This document shows, in pieces, positions 1 through 8,065 of a stretch of DNA of 64,000 bases; within the stretch, counting starts at the first letter, position 1, and the number at the start of each line of letters is the position of its first letter. Position numbers and translations under genes: made by a program. Under the pieces are notes generated by a model. It was not told where the DNA came from and did not search any database. It saw nothing but the letters and a program-made list of their open reading frames with translations. Source of the DNA: Streptomyces klenkii (GTDB lineage: Bacteria > Actinomycetota > Actinomycetes > Streptomycetales > Streptomycetaceae); the NCBI RefSeq assembly GCF_003626645.1, contig NZ_RBAM01000004.1:558001-622000 (forward strand), written 5' to 3'.

Positions 1-633
1 GCCGCCCCAGTCGGTCAGGTGGAAGACGGTGTGGGTCATCGCGTAGGCGGTGATCCAGTTGATCGCCCAGGGCTCGGGAGTGGCGCCCAGCCACGTGGTG
101 CGGGCGAGCGCCTCGAAGTCCTCGCCGTGGTCGAGGCCGGTGATGCGGGCGGCGTTGGCCACGGCGAGGCGGCGGTTGGGCAGCAGCTCGCTGCTGTGCA
201 CCGAGCGCAGCCGGACGCGGTGGTCCAGCAGCCGGTCCATGTCCGCGTGCCGGTAACCGCAGCGCACGAAGTGCGCGTACATCTCCAGCGGGTCCGTCAT
301 CAGGGTGTGGCGCAGCTGGCGCTCGTAGAGCAAGTCGCCCTTGCGCAGCTGGAGCCAGTTGAAGTCCATGAGGCTCTGCGCGGCGGCCAGTTGGCCGGGG
401 CCGGCCATGCCGTCGCGCAGGATGATGGAGGCGGCCAGCGTGGTCTCGCCCAGGGGCTTGTAGACGCCGTCGGGGTCGGTGAGCTCCTCGGTGGTGCCGG
501 GCGGGAGCGCGCCGAGCGCGCGGTGGGCGTGCAGCCAGGACAGCGCGCGGTCGGCCATGGCGCGCGCGGCCGCCGTCACGGGCGCGGGGATCGCGACGGG
601 GGCGGAGGCGGGGGCGGGGGCGGAAGAGGTCAT
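1..633 (-). CDS. DUF6895-like protein, 3' part cut by the window edge
   Basis: The ATG at 633 overlaps the stop of the upstream gene by ATGA, so the two are translationally coupled. The reading frame stays open to base 1, and the C-terminus lies outside the window. About 210 residues are visible. An Ala/Pro-rich start is followed by a helical part with RALSWLHAH, a LGETTLAASIILRDG stretch, MYAHFVRCGYRH, TWLGATPEPW and finally AMTHTVFHLTDWGG. No signal peptide or transmembrane segment is evident. The motif order resembles what I remember of the DUF6895 family of Streptomyces proteins, but this is recognition from memory. No biochemical function can be assigned. It is probably co-expressed with the next gene and the small upstream ORF. 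Confidence 0.75.
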   Translation of the reverse strand, partial: MTSSAPAPASAPVAIPAPVTAAARAMADRALSWLHAHRALGALPPGTTEELTDPDGVYKPLGETTLAASIILRDGMAGPGQLAAAQSLMDFNWLQLRKGDLLYERQLRHTLMTDPLEMYAHFVRCGYRHADMDRLLDHRVRLRSVHSSELLPNRRLAVANAARITGLDHGEDFEALARTTWLGATPEPWAINWITAYAMTHTVFHLTDWGG

Positions 634-1436
634 GCCGGCGCCTCCGAGGGCTCGTTGCGTACGTCTTCGGTCCGGCCGTTCAGCAGGTGGGCGGCGACCG
701 CCAGGTCGAGCGCCGTCCGCGGGCCCGCGCCGCCGAGCAGCCGGATGTGGTCGAGGACGGGTTCCGGCTCCAGGGGCAGGGCGATGCCGTCGTGGCGGAG
801 CAGGGCGAGCCAGCGCAGCAGGCGCACGGCCGTGGGGAAGTCGCGGCGCAGCACGGAGCGGGTCAGGCCGCGGCTCAGGGGGAGGGCGGCGTCGCGGGCG
901 GCGTCCCGTACGGGGCCCTCCAGGGCGGGAGTGGCGAGCGGCGCGAGCTGGGCCATCCGGACGGACCAGCGCTGCCAGTCGGTGGTGTCCGTCAGGTCGT
1001 CGCGGGTTTCGGGCAGCGTGGCGGGCACCGGGTTGCCCGCGTAGCCGCGCGTACGGGCCAGGAGCTGCGCGGTCGCCCAGTCGCGCCAGGCGGCGGTGCG
1101 CTCGTCGGGCGGGGCGGAGGGGCCGTGGCCGGGCACGGGGAACGCCTCGAAGGCGCGCGCCACGGCAGCCGCGTCGGAGGCGTGGAAGGGGGCGCCGGTG
1201 AGGACGTGCGGCGTGAAGGTGTCGGCGCCGATCACCCGGACGGCGGCAAGGGCCGCCAGCGATCCGGGGGAGTCGAGGGAGTCGGGGAAGTCCGGGGAGC
1301 CGGAGGCGCCGGGGGCGCTGTCGAGGTGCGGGGTGACGAGGGCCGCACCCCCCGCGTCCTCCGTGCCCCGGAGGGCGCGGAGGACGCGGGAGGCCAGCTC
1401 GTCGGCCGCCGCGGCGTAGGCCGAACGGGAACTCAC
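630..1436 (-). CDS. Uncharacterised 268-residue protein, partner of the DUF6895-like gene
   Basis: The GTG start at 1436 has AGGAGTC about 7 nt upstream and overlaps the stop of the 20-codon ORF by GTGA. Its own stop overlaps the start of the next gene by ATGA, so three coding units are coupled. The soluble, Ala/Leu-rich protein shows a WRDWATAQLLARTRGY segment, a WQRWSVRMAQLAPLATPAL segment and a C-terminal helical LLRWLALLRHDGIALPLEPEPVLDHIRLLGGAGPRTALDLAVA part (quoted here only as landmarks around residues 205-250). No catalytic motif, membrane helix or signal peptide is visible. The family is not recognised. Tight coupling suggests it acts with the DUF6895-like protein. Confidence 0.7.
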   Translation of the reverse strand: MSSRSAYAAAADELASRVLRALRGTEDAGGAALVTPHLDSAPGASGSPDFPDSLDSPGSLAALAAVRVIGADTFTPHVLTGAPFHASDAAAVARAFEAFPVPGHGPSAPPDERTAAWRDWATAQLLARTRGYAGNPVPATLPETRDDLTDTTDWQRWSVRMAQLAPLATPALEGPVRDAARDAALPLSRGLTRSVLRRDFPTAVRLLRWLALLRHDGIALPLEPEPVLDHIRLLGGAGPRTALDLAVAAHLLNGRTEDVRNEPSEAPA

Positions 1437-1495
1437 TTGCGGGACTCCTGCGTGAGCATGTGCGGCGCCTCCTGAGGCGATGCAGGTAAATTCAT
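1433..1495 (-). CDS. Putative 20-residue TTA-containing leader or peptide ORF
   Basis: This frame reads MNLPASPQEAPHMLTQESRK and ends in TGA, which overlaps the GTG of the 268-residue gene by GTGA. Codon 3 is TTA, the rare leucine codon read by the bldA tRNA in Streptomyces. An internal ATG at 1459 has a strong AGGAGG eight bases upstream, so the translated product may be only MLTQESRK. The upstream ATG sits inside an inverted repeat and has a weak ribosome site. Either version couples to the downstream operon and could work as a translational leader or encode a peptide. No homologue is recognised and coding is not proven. The case rests on the frame, the strong internal ribosome site and the overlap. 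Confidence 0.4.
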   Translation of the reverse strand: MNLPASPQEAPHMLTQESRK

Positions 1496-1510
1496 CACTT
1501 AATCAGTGAT
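1494..1510. promoter_or_regulatory. Inverted repeat at the start of the DUF6895 operon
   Basis: ATCACT and AGTGAT form a perfect 6-bp inverted repeat with the 5-bp spacer TAATC. It is AT-rich in a very GC-rich region and overlaps the upstream ATG of the 20-codon ORF. Its position fits an operator or an RNA hairpin masking the upstream start. The remaining bases up to 1787 (about 280 bp) hold no convincing gene. Confidence 0.5.
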
Positions 1511-1787
1511 GTCGGACAAATGAGGCTAAGCACGCTCTGTGTGAAGTCCGCCCCGGGACACGCCGGTCGGCCGGGGGATTCAGGGCGCGCGGAAGGGCGC
1601 CGGAGCGGAGCCTGGGGGAGTGGTGAGAAAGAAGGGAAAAGTGGGGGATGCGACGGGTGATTCTCCGAAATTTCCACCATTCGGGTGAACTGCGAAGGCT
1701 GGGGTGTGGCGGAGTCACTGGTGCGGCATGGTCTGAAAATAAGCTGGCGCGCCCACCGGGGCGGGGCCCTTGGGATGGGAGTCTTCG

Positions 1788-3191
1788 ATGACCACCTCCG
1801 AGTCGGTGTGGACCTGTCCGTTCCGCCACGATGAGGCCCTGGAGTTCGATCCCTTCCTGGCCCGGCTGCGGAGCGAGCCGCCGATCACCCGCATCCCCAT
1901 GCCCCGCGGGGACGGCGCGGGCGATGCCACGGAGGACGGCCCGGCGGCTTCCGGAGGCTCCGCTCCCGCTTCCGGTTCCGCCTCCGGTCCGGCTTCCGCT
2001 CCGGCCCCCCATTCAGCCGCAGGAGCGGCTCCCGGCCCGGCCCCCGGCCCTGACCCCGCGTCCGGCCCCGGCCCCGGCTCCGGATCCCCCTCAGGCGCCC
2101 CCGCCGCCGGCGCCGCCTGGCTCGTGACCCGGCACGAGCACGTCCGCGCGGTCACCTCCGACCCCCGCTTCAGCCGCGCCGCCCTGATCGGCCGCGACCT
2201 CCCGCGCGTCACGCCCGACCTCGTCGACCACGCCGAGTCGATCAACCTCATGGATCCGCCGGCCCACAGCCGCCTGCGCGGCCTGGTGGCCGCCGCGTTC
2301 GGCGAGCGCCGCGTCGAGGAGCTTCGCCCGCACACCCGGCGCACCGTCGACGGCCTGCTCGACGCCATGGCCGACCACGGCTCCCCGGCCGACGTCTCCG
2401 ACTGGCTGGCCGCCCCCCTCCCGCTCGACACCGTCTTCGAGCTGCTGGGCGTCCCCGGCCCCGACCGCGCCCCGCTGCGCCGCTGGGCGACGGCGATGAT
2501 GGCGCCCGGCACCCCCGACGGCGCCGCGGCCGCCGAGGGCAAGGCCGGACTCCGCGCGTATTTCGCCGAGTTGACCGCCGCCCGCCGCCGGCACCCCGGA
2601 AATGACCTGCTCAGCGCCCTGGCCGCGGTCCGCGAGGACGGCGAGCTCCTGGACGCCCGCGAGGTCGCGGTGATGGGCATGCTCCTGCTCGTCACCGGCC
2701 ACAACACCAGCGCCCACCAGATCAGCAACATCGTCTACACCCTGCTCACCCACCCCGCGCAGCTGGAGCTGCTGCGGGCCCGGCCCGAGCTGTTGCCCTC
2801 CGCGATCGAGGAGCTCCTGCGCTTCATCCCGTACCGGCAGGGCGTGGGCATCCCCCGCCAGGCCACGGAGGACGTGGAGCTGGACGGCGTCACGATCCGC
2901 GCGGGCGAGACCGTCCACGTCTCCTACCTCGCCGCCAACCGCGACGAGCGCGTCTACGACCGCCCCGACGAGCTGGACCTGGCGCGGCAGGACGCCCCCG
3001 CCCACCTCACGTTCGGCCACGGCACGCACCACTGCCTGGGGGCCCGGCTGGCCCGCATGGAGCTCCAGGTCGCCATCGGCACGCTGCTCACCCGCTTTCC
3101 CGCACTGCGCCTGGCCGTCCCGGCGGAGGAAGTGCGGTGGAACACCGGCTCCATCTGGCGTTTCCCGCTCGCCCTCCCCGTGGCCTGGTAG
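1788..3191 (+). CDS. Cytochrome P450 (CYP158-like), with a low-complexity insertion
   Basis: A 467-residue soluble P450. The ATG at 1788 has GGGAG 7 nt upstream; a TTG 18 nt earlier is less likely. The ExxR motif is at 342-345 (EELLR) and the haem loop FGHGTHHCLGA carries ligand Cys416. The I-helix reads TGHNTS at 303-308, so the usual acidic residue before the conserved Thr is Asn306. Residues about 41-109 are an Ala/Pro/Gly/Ser-rich stretch between the N-terminal strand and WLVTRHEHV, absent from ordinary P450s. The downstream rppA suggests that the enzyme oxidatively couples flaviolin or a related naphthol, as CYP158 and P450mel enzymes do. That assignment is by context and family, not proven. 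Usual bacterial P450s have about 400 residues, so the insertion explains the extra length. Confidence 0.9.
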   Translation: MTTSESVWTCPFRHDEALEFDPFLARLRSEPPITRIPMPRGDGAGDATEDGPAASGGSAPASGSASGPASAPAPHSAAGAAPGPAPGPDPASGPGPGSGSPSGAPAAGAAWLVTRHEHVRAVTSDPRFSRAALIGRDLPRVTPDLVDHAESINLMDPPAHSRLRGLVAAAFGERRVEELRPHTRRTVDGLLDAMADHGSPADVSDWLAAPLPLDTVFELLGVPGPDRAPLRRWATAMMAPGTPDGAAAAEGKAGLRAYFAELTAARRRHPGNDLLSALAAVREDGELLDAREVAVMGMLLLVTGHNTSAHQISNIVYTLLTHPAQLELLRARPELLPSAIEELLRFIPYRQGVGIPRQATEDVELDGVTIRAGETVHVSYLAANRDERVYDRPDELDLARQDAPAHLTFGHGTHHCLGARLARMELQVAIGTLLTRFPALRLAVPAEEVRWNTGSIWRFPLALPVAW

Positions 3192-3319
3192 CGCGACGGG
3201 CCTCCGGAGCCCCGACGGGGGCGCCGGGGCCCGCCGCTCGCACGAGGGCGACGCCCCGTCGCCCGGTAAGTCCCCCGGTCAGTCCCCTGGACCGGTAAGT
3301 CCCTGGTAAGGAGGCAGTC

Positions 3320-4429
3320 ATGGCAACGCTCTGCCGACCGGCCATCGCCGTACCCGAGCACGTCATCACGATGGAGGAGACCCTGCACCTGGCCCGGACG
3401 CTGCACGCCGACCACCCCCAGCTGCCGCTGGCGCTGCGTCTGATCGGCAACACCGGAGTGCAGACCCGGCACATCCTCCAGCCCATCGAGGACACCCTCA
3501 AACACCCCGGGTTCACCTGGCGCAACAACCTCTACGAGACCGAGGCCAAGGCCCGCGTCCCCGGCGTCGTCCGGCGGGCCCTGGAGAACGCCCAGCTGAC
3601 GTCACGTGACATCGATCTGATCGTCTACGCCTCGTGCACCGGATTCATGATGCCGTCCATGACGGCCTGGCTGATCAACAACATGGACTTCCCGGTCACC
3701 ACGAGACAGCTGCCGATCGCCCAGCTCGGCTGCGCGGCCGGCGGCGCGGCCATCAACCGCGCGCACGACTTCTGCACCGCCTATCCCGGCGCCAACGCCC
3801 TCATCGTCTGCTGCGAGTTCTGCTCGCTGCTCTACCAGCCCACCGACCTCGGCGTCGGCAATCTCCTGTCCAACGGCCTCTTCGGCGACGCCCTCGCCGC
3901 GGCCGTGGTGCGCGGCGAGGGCGGCGAGGGCGTGCACCTGGAGCGCAACGGCTCCCACCTCGTGCCCGACACCGAGAGCTGGATCTCCTACGCGGTCCGC
4001 GACACCGGATTCCACTTCTTGCTGGACAAGCGGGTGCCGGGCACGATGGCCATGCTCGCCCCGGCCATGCGCGACATGGCCGAGCCCCACGACTGGGACG
4101 TCTCCGGCCTGGGCTTCTACATCGTCCACGCGGGCGGGCCGAGGATCCTCGACGACCTGTGCAAATACCTCGACCTCGCGCCCGAGTGGTTCCGCTACAG
4201 CCGTGCCACGCTCACCGAGCGGGGCAACATCGCCAGCGCCGTCATCTTCGACGCCCTGGAGCGCCTCTGGGCCGACGGCGGCGCGCCGCACAACGCCCGG
4301 GGCATCATCGCCGGCTTCGGCCCCGGCATCACCGCGGAGATCTCGCTGGGGACGTGGACCACGGCGGGCCGGGGAGAGGACGACGGGCGGCGGACGCCGC
4401 CCGTGCGCCCGATGCCGCAGCCCGCGTGA
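3320..4429 (+). CDS. rppA: 1,3,6,8-tetrahydroxynaphthalene synthase (type III polyketide synthase)
   Basis: A 369-residue chalcone/stilbene synthase superfamily enzyme of the RppA type. It condenses five malonyl-CoA units to tetrahydroxynaphthalene, which oxidises to flaviolin and melanin-like pigments. The catalytic triad is in register: Cys138 in AQLGCAAG, His270 in YIVHAGG and Asn303 in ERGNIASA. Cys106, a cysteine characteristic of this subfamily, is present in YASCTGF. The ATG at 3320 has AAGGAGG 8 nt upstream. The gene follows the P450 by about 130 bp on the same strand; in S. griseus, as I recall, the P450 gene follows rppA. The C-terminal 20 residues are polar and charged. Assignment of the family is secure. 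Confidence 0.95.
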   Translation: MATLCRPAIAVPEHVITMEETLHLARTLHADHPQLPLALRLIGNTGVQTRHILQPIEDTLKHPGFTWRNNLYETEAKARVPGVVRRALENAQLTSRDIDLIVYASCTGFMMPSMTAWLINNMDFPVTTRQLPIAQLGCAAGGAAINRAHDFCTAYPGANALIVCCEFCSLLYQPTDLGVGNLLSNGLFGDALAAAVVRGEGGEGVHLERNGSHLVPDTESWISYAVRDTGFHFLLDKRVPGTMAMLAPAMRDMAEPHDWDVSGLGFYIVHAGGPRILDDLCKYLDLAPEWFRYSRATLTERGNIASAVIFDALERLWADGGAPHNARGIIAGFGPGITAEISLGTWTTAGRGEDDGRRTPPVRPMPQPA

Positions 4430-4462
4430 GCGGGCTCCGGAGGACTGCCGGAGGCCCGGCCG

Positions 4463-4918
4463 TCAGAGGTCGAACTCGGCCGGGTTGATGCCCAGCGCGA
4501 AGCACGCCTCGCGGACGACGGCCTGCTCGGTCTTGTCGAAGTCGCCGTCGGCGCCGCCGATGACGATGCCGATCTGGATGACCGCACGGGCCTCGGTCGG
4601 CTTCTTCTGCACCTTGCCGATGGTCTGCATCACGCTGACCTTGCCGAAGTCGAAGTCGGCCGTGAGCTTCTGGCAGTAGTCGTTGAAGCGGGCCTGGAGG
4701 TCGTCGGCCGGGAAGTTCTTCAGCACCTCGTTGGTGGCGATCAGCGAGGCGACGCGCTGCCGCTCCGAGGCGTCGATCGAACCGTCGGCGGCCGCCACCA
4801 GGGCGCACATGGCCATGCTCGCGTCCCGGAACGCGCCGCTCTTCAGCTCGTTCTTCTTCGCCACCAGCTGACCCTGCATCGTCGTCGCGGAGTCCTTGAG
4901 CCGGTCCCAGAGCGCCAT
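4463..4918 (-). CDS. TerB-family tellurite resistance protein
   Basis: A 151-residue protein that matches TerB over its full length, starting MALWDRLKDSA. Two acidic helix-loop segments, AAADGSIDASERQRV and IGGADGDFDKTEQAV, give the duplicated TerB fold that can bind metal ions. The ATG at 4918 has GAGGAGA about 8 nt upstream on this strand; a longer frame exists upstream but lacks a good ribosome site. The gene is convergent with rppA and lies downstream of mbl on the same strand after a repeat-bearing gap. TerB proteins take part in tellurite and stress responses, often membrane-associated with TerC. No other ter genes are here, so the actual role is unknown. Confidence 0.9.
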   Translation of the reverse strand: MALWDRLKDSATTMQGQLVAKKNELKSGAFRDASMAMCALVAAADGSIDASERQRVASLIATNEVLKNFPADDLQARFNDYCQKLTADFDFGKVSVMQTIGKVQKKPTEARAVIQIGIVIGGADGDFDKTEQAVVREACFALGINPAEFDL

Positions 4919-5022
4919 TTGCTGTTTCTCCTCATACATAACAACGGGGGTGTACGGGGAGAACGGGGGAGAGGGGTACGGAAGTTCCCAAAGCGACAAA
5001 GCGGCGCGCGGCGATGTGAGTT

Positions 5023-5103
5023 GCTACTGCGTTAGCTACGGGGTCTGCTACGGCGTTTGCTACGAGGTTTGCTACGGGGTTTGCTACGACGTTTGTTACG
5101 AGG
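5023..5103. repeat. 12-bp tandem repeat array over the mbl stop codon
   Basis: Five near-perfect 12-bp units of the form GCTACGGGGTTT run from 5035 to 5094. A diverged unit precedes them from 5023 and a partial one follows to 5103. Differences are mainly at positions 8-9 and 11 of the unit. The array covers the TAA stop of mbl (5096-5098) and extends into the gap towards terB. On the minus strand the repeat supplies extra stop-free frames, so frameshift extension of Mbl would add VANP-like repeats. Confidence 0.85.
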
Positions 5104-6124
5104 CCAGCGGATCCAGGTGCAGCGGCTGCACCTTGCCCTCCATCATCGCGCCGAGCCCGAGCACGGAGCACACGTCGGCGTGGGCGGCGATCCGCACGAT
5201 CATCCCCGTGGCGTCCTCGATCATCCGGTCCAGGCCGGGCAGCACCGCGCTGCCGCCCGCGAGCATCACGCCGCGGTCGACCAGGTCCGCCACGAGGTCC
5301 GGTGGGCAGGCGCGCAGCACGCGGCCGATCGCGTCCAGGACGGCGGTCAGCGGCGTGTGCATGACCTCGCGGACGTCGCTGGTGTTCACCAGGACCGTAC
5401 GGGACAGGCCCGTCGCCACGTCCCGGCCGCGGACCTCGGCGCTCTCCTGCACGGGCTCCGCGGCCAGCGCGAGGCGCAGCGGGCGCAGGCCCTGCGTCGG
5501 CAGCATCAGCTCGTGGCGGCTGCGCAGGTACTCCACGACCGCGTAGTCCATGGCGTCGCCGCCGACCAGCACCTTCTCCGCCGCCACGATCGCCCCCAGC
5601 GACAGGACGGCGACCTGCGTGGACGCCGCCCCGCACACCACGATCATCGTCGCCTCGGGCTGCTCGACGGGCAGCCCGCAGCCCACGGCCGCGGCGATGA
5701 GGGTGTCGACCAGCTCCACGCGCCGCGTCCCCAGGCCCATCAGGGTCTCGACGGCGGCGCGGCGGGCGAGCGGGTCCGCGTCGTGCGGGATGCACACCGC
5801 GGCGCGCAGCATCGGCTTGCGCCGCCAGGCGCGGCGCACCTTGTCGCTGACGAGGCTGCGGAGCATCCGCTGGGCCATCTCGATGTCGACGACGGTGCCG
5901 CCGGAGATCGGCCGGACGACGCTGATGTGCGCGGGAGTGCGCCCCGCCATGCCTTCGGCGAGCTGTCCGACCGCGATCAGCGAGCCCGTACGGGTATTGA
6001 TGGCGGCGATGCTCGGCTCGTCCACGATCAGGCCGTTGTCGCGCAGGTAGACCCGGGTGCGGGCGGCGCCGAGGTCCACGGCGACGGTGCACCGGCGCAG
6101 CTGCTCAAGGCTGAAGGACGTCAT
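5096..6124 (-). CDS. mbl: MreB-like actin homologue (Mbl-type)
   Basis: A 342-residue actin/Hsp70-fold ATPase. The phosphate-1 motif is VAVDLGAARTRVY near the N-terminus, the connect and phosphate-2 region is around MIVVCGAASTQVAVLS, and the adenosine motif is GVMLAGGSAVLPGLDRM near the C-terminus. The ATG at 6124 follows GGGGAGG by 9 nt. In Streptomyces, MreB and Mbl paralogues work in spore wall integrity rather than rod growth. The consensus G of the phosphate-1 motif (DLGTANT in MreB) is changed to GAARTR, which supports the divergent Mbl group. It stands alone, without mreC/mreD, as expected for Mbl. Confidence 0.88.
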   Translation of the reverse strand: MTSFSLEQLRRCTVAVDLGAARTRVYLRDNGLIVDEPSIAAINTRTGSLIAVGQLAEGMAGRTPAHISVVRPISGGTVVDIEMAQRMLRSLVSDKVRRAWRRKPMLRAAVCIPHDADPLARRAAVETLMGLGTRRVELVDTLIAAAVGCGLPVEQPEATMIVVCGAASTQVAVLSLGAIVAAEKVLVGGDAMDYAVVEYLRSRHELMLPTQGLRPLRLALAAEPVQESAEVRGRDVATGLSRTVLVNTSDVREVMHTPLTAVLDAIGRVLRACPPDLVADLVDRGVMLAGGSAVLPGLDRMIEDATGMIVRIAAHADVCSVLGLGAMMEGKVQPLHLDPLAS

Positions 6125-6272
6125 GGCAGGGCCTCCCCTGAGCGGCGGTCGGGGATCACGGTCGGGCCGCCGCCGCCGGGCGCCCCTGGGCTCATCGTGC
6201 GCGGCGGGAGGCCCCGCTGCGCGCTGGACTGGGCCGCCCGGGGGTTCGTGTCCGGCCGGGGTCACGCCGGGG

Positions 6273-7961
6273 TCACTTCGCGTCGCCGTAGCACTCCACC
6301 ACGGCCGTCGTGAACGGGAACAGCACCGGGGTGTCCCCGAAGACGACGCGCGCGGCGCGGGCCGAGGCGGTGCGGATCGCCTCGCTGACGGCGGCCGCCT
6401 CGGCTTCGGGGCAGTGCACGATGACCTCGTCGTGCTGGAAGAAGACGAGCTCGGCGCGGAGCCCCGCGAGCTCCTGGCGCAGGGCCGCGAGCAGGGCCAG
6501 GGCCCAGTCGGCGGCGCTGCCCTGCACGACGAAGTTCCGCGTGAAACGGCCGCGGGCCCGGCCGGCCGGGGTGCTGCCGTAGCCGGGCGGGGCGTCCTCC
6601 TCGGCGGCCTGCGGGATGCCGGCCTCGTCGGGCAGGGCGGTGGAGGCCGGCGGGCACGTACGCCCCAGCCAGGTGCGGACGAGACGGCCCTCCTCGCCCG
6701 CGCGCGCCGCGTCGTCCACGAGGGCGACGGCCGCGGGGAAGCGGCGGCGCAGGTCGGCGAGGTGCTTCAGGCCGTCGCCGGAGGTCTGGCCGTAGATCGC
6801 GCCGAGCAGCGCGAGCTTGGCCCGCTCGCGGTCGCCGGCGAAGGCCCGGTCGGACAGCGCCGCGTACAGGTCGCGCTCGCCGCTCGCGGCCTCCATCAGG
6901 CCCGGGTCGCGGGAGACGGCGGCCAGGACGCGCGGCTCCAGCTGATCGGCGTCGGCGACCACCAGCCGCCAGCCGGGGTCGGCGACGACGGCGCGCCGCA
7001 CGACGCGCGGGATCTGCAAGGCGCCCCCGCCGTTGGTGGTCCAGCGGCCGGAGACGGAGCCGCTCGGCACGTACTCGGCGCGGAAGCGGCCGTCGCGCAC
7101 CCACGTCTGCAGCCAGGAGCGGCCGTGCGCGGTGTGCAGCCGGTAGAGCTTCTTGTACTCCAGCAGGGGCTCCACGGCCGGGTGGTCGAGCGCCTTGAGC
7201 TCCCACGCGCGCGTGGAGGACAGGGCGATGCCCTGGCGCGCGAAGGCCCGGACGATGTCGGCGGGCAGATCGGGCCGTACGCGGACCTCCTCGCCGCCCT
7301 CGCTGAAGGCGCGGGAGACGGCCTCCGCCAGCCCGGCCAGCCGCCGGGGCTCCAGACCGCCCGGGAAGTGCTCGCCGAGCAGCTCGTCCAGGAGCGCGCG
7401 GTGGGCGTCGGCGCGCCACGGCAGGCCGGCGCGGTTCAGCTCGGCGGCGACCAAGGTGCCCGCGGACTCCAGGGCGAGGAGCAGCAGGAGACGGCCGGGG
7501 TGCTCGGCCGCCCGCGCCCGCGCGAGCTGGGCGGCGTGGACCTCGATCAGGGCGTCGAGCGGATCCGTGCCCGGCGGCAGCGGCACGGGCCCCGGCTCGA
7601 ACAGCGACGGCTGCCCGCCGGCCGCGCGCGGCGGCGGATCGGCGGGCACGGGCAGCCCGCGCAGCCGCGCCCACGCCGCGGCGAGCGACCGCGGCTGCCC
7701 GGACTGCCCTTCCTCGTGCCCGGCGAGCAGGCTCTCGGCCGCCTCCACGTCGTAACACCGCTCGACGCGCAGCCCCGCCGCGAGCAGCTGCGGGTAGTGC
7801 TGCGCGGTGGACCGCCACACCCACCGCTCGACCCCCGGCCGCGCCCGCACCGCCTCGGCCAGGCTGCCGGCCGACTCGACCGGCCCGGCGGGCTCCCCCG
7901 TGAGGTCGACGGCGCGGAGACGGACACCCCCGTCACCCGTCTCCGCCACCGCCAGCCTCAC
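6273..7961 (-). CDS. PolA-family DNA polymerase with vestigial 3'-5' exonuclease domain
   Basis: About 562 residues. An N-terminal exonuclease-like part (residues 1-200) lacks clear DEDD acidic residues. The family A palm and fingers follow: motif A VVADADQLEPRVLA, motif B around RAKLALLGAIYGQTSG, and motif C FFQHDEVIVHCP. The 5' nuclease domain of true Pol I is absent and the protein is much shorter than the roughly 900-residue PolA, so this is the actinobacterial bifunctional exonuclease/polymerase paralogue. The chosen GTG at 7961 has GGCAGGA about 8 nt upstream; a TTG at 7991 is possible. Function is likely DNA repair or translesion synthesis, inferred only. Confidence 0.85.
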   Translation of the reverse strand: MRLAVAETGDGGVRLRAVDLTGEPAGPVESAGSLAEAVRARPGVERWVWRSTAQHYPQLLAAGLRVERCYDVEAAESLLAGHEEGQSGQPRSLAAAWARLRGLPVPADPPPRAAGGQPSLFEPGPVPLPPGTDPLDALIEVHAAQLARARAAEHPGRLLLLLALESAGTLVAAELNRAGLPWRADAHRALLDELLGEHFPGGLEPRRLAGLAEAVSRAFSEGGEEVRVRPDLPADIVRAFARQGIALSSTRAWELKALDHPAVEPLLEYKKLYRLHTAHGRSWLQTWVRDGRFRAEYVPSGSVSGRWTTNGGGALQIPRVVRRAVVADPGWRLVVADADQLEPRVLAAVSRDPGLMEAASGERDLYAALSDRAFAGDRERAKLALLGAIYGQTSGDGLKHLADLRRRFPAAVALVDDAARAGEEGRLVRTWLGRTCPPASTALPDEAGIPQAAEEDAPPGYGSTPAGRARGRFTRNFVVQGSAADWALALLAALRQELAGLRAELVFFQHDEVIVHCPEAEAAAVSEAIRTASARAARVVFGDTPVLFPFTTAVVECYGDAK

Positions 7962-8053
7962 GGAAAAGATCCTGCCAGCAGGCACTGACAATCGCCCTGA
8001 CCTGCGCGGTTGCCGTTGCGTGCCGAGCTGTCGCGGGCCGCGCGGCCGCGGGC

Positions 8054-8059
8054 TACGTT
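8054..8059 (+). promoter_or_regulatory. Probable -10 element of a leaderless transcript
   Basis: TACGTT ends 6 nt before the ATG at 8066 and there is no Shine-Dalgarno sequence. This is the spacing expected when transcription starts at the A of the start codon. Confidence 0.55.
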
Positions 8060-8065
8060 GGGGAC

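Noticed and set aside
19..1475. Long open frames on the plus strand over the left operon
   Set aside because: They are mirror frames of the two minus-strand genes, rich in Arg/Gly, without ribosome sites or recognisable domains.
1503..1680. Minus-strand ORFs of 61 and 169 residues between the operon and P450
   Set aside because: No ribosome site, unusual composition, and overlap with the P450 promoter; no similarity recognised.
4896..5546. Plus-strand frame with CYGV/CYEV tetrapeptide repeats, looking like a repeat peptide
   Set aside because: It results from the 12-bp repeat array and then runs through mbl in the antisense direction; no start signal.
6122..6265. 47-residue N-terminal extension of Mbl
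   Set aside because: The family start and the GGGGAGG site support the ATG at 6124.
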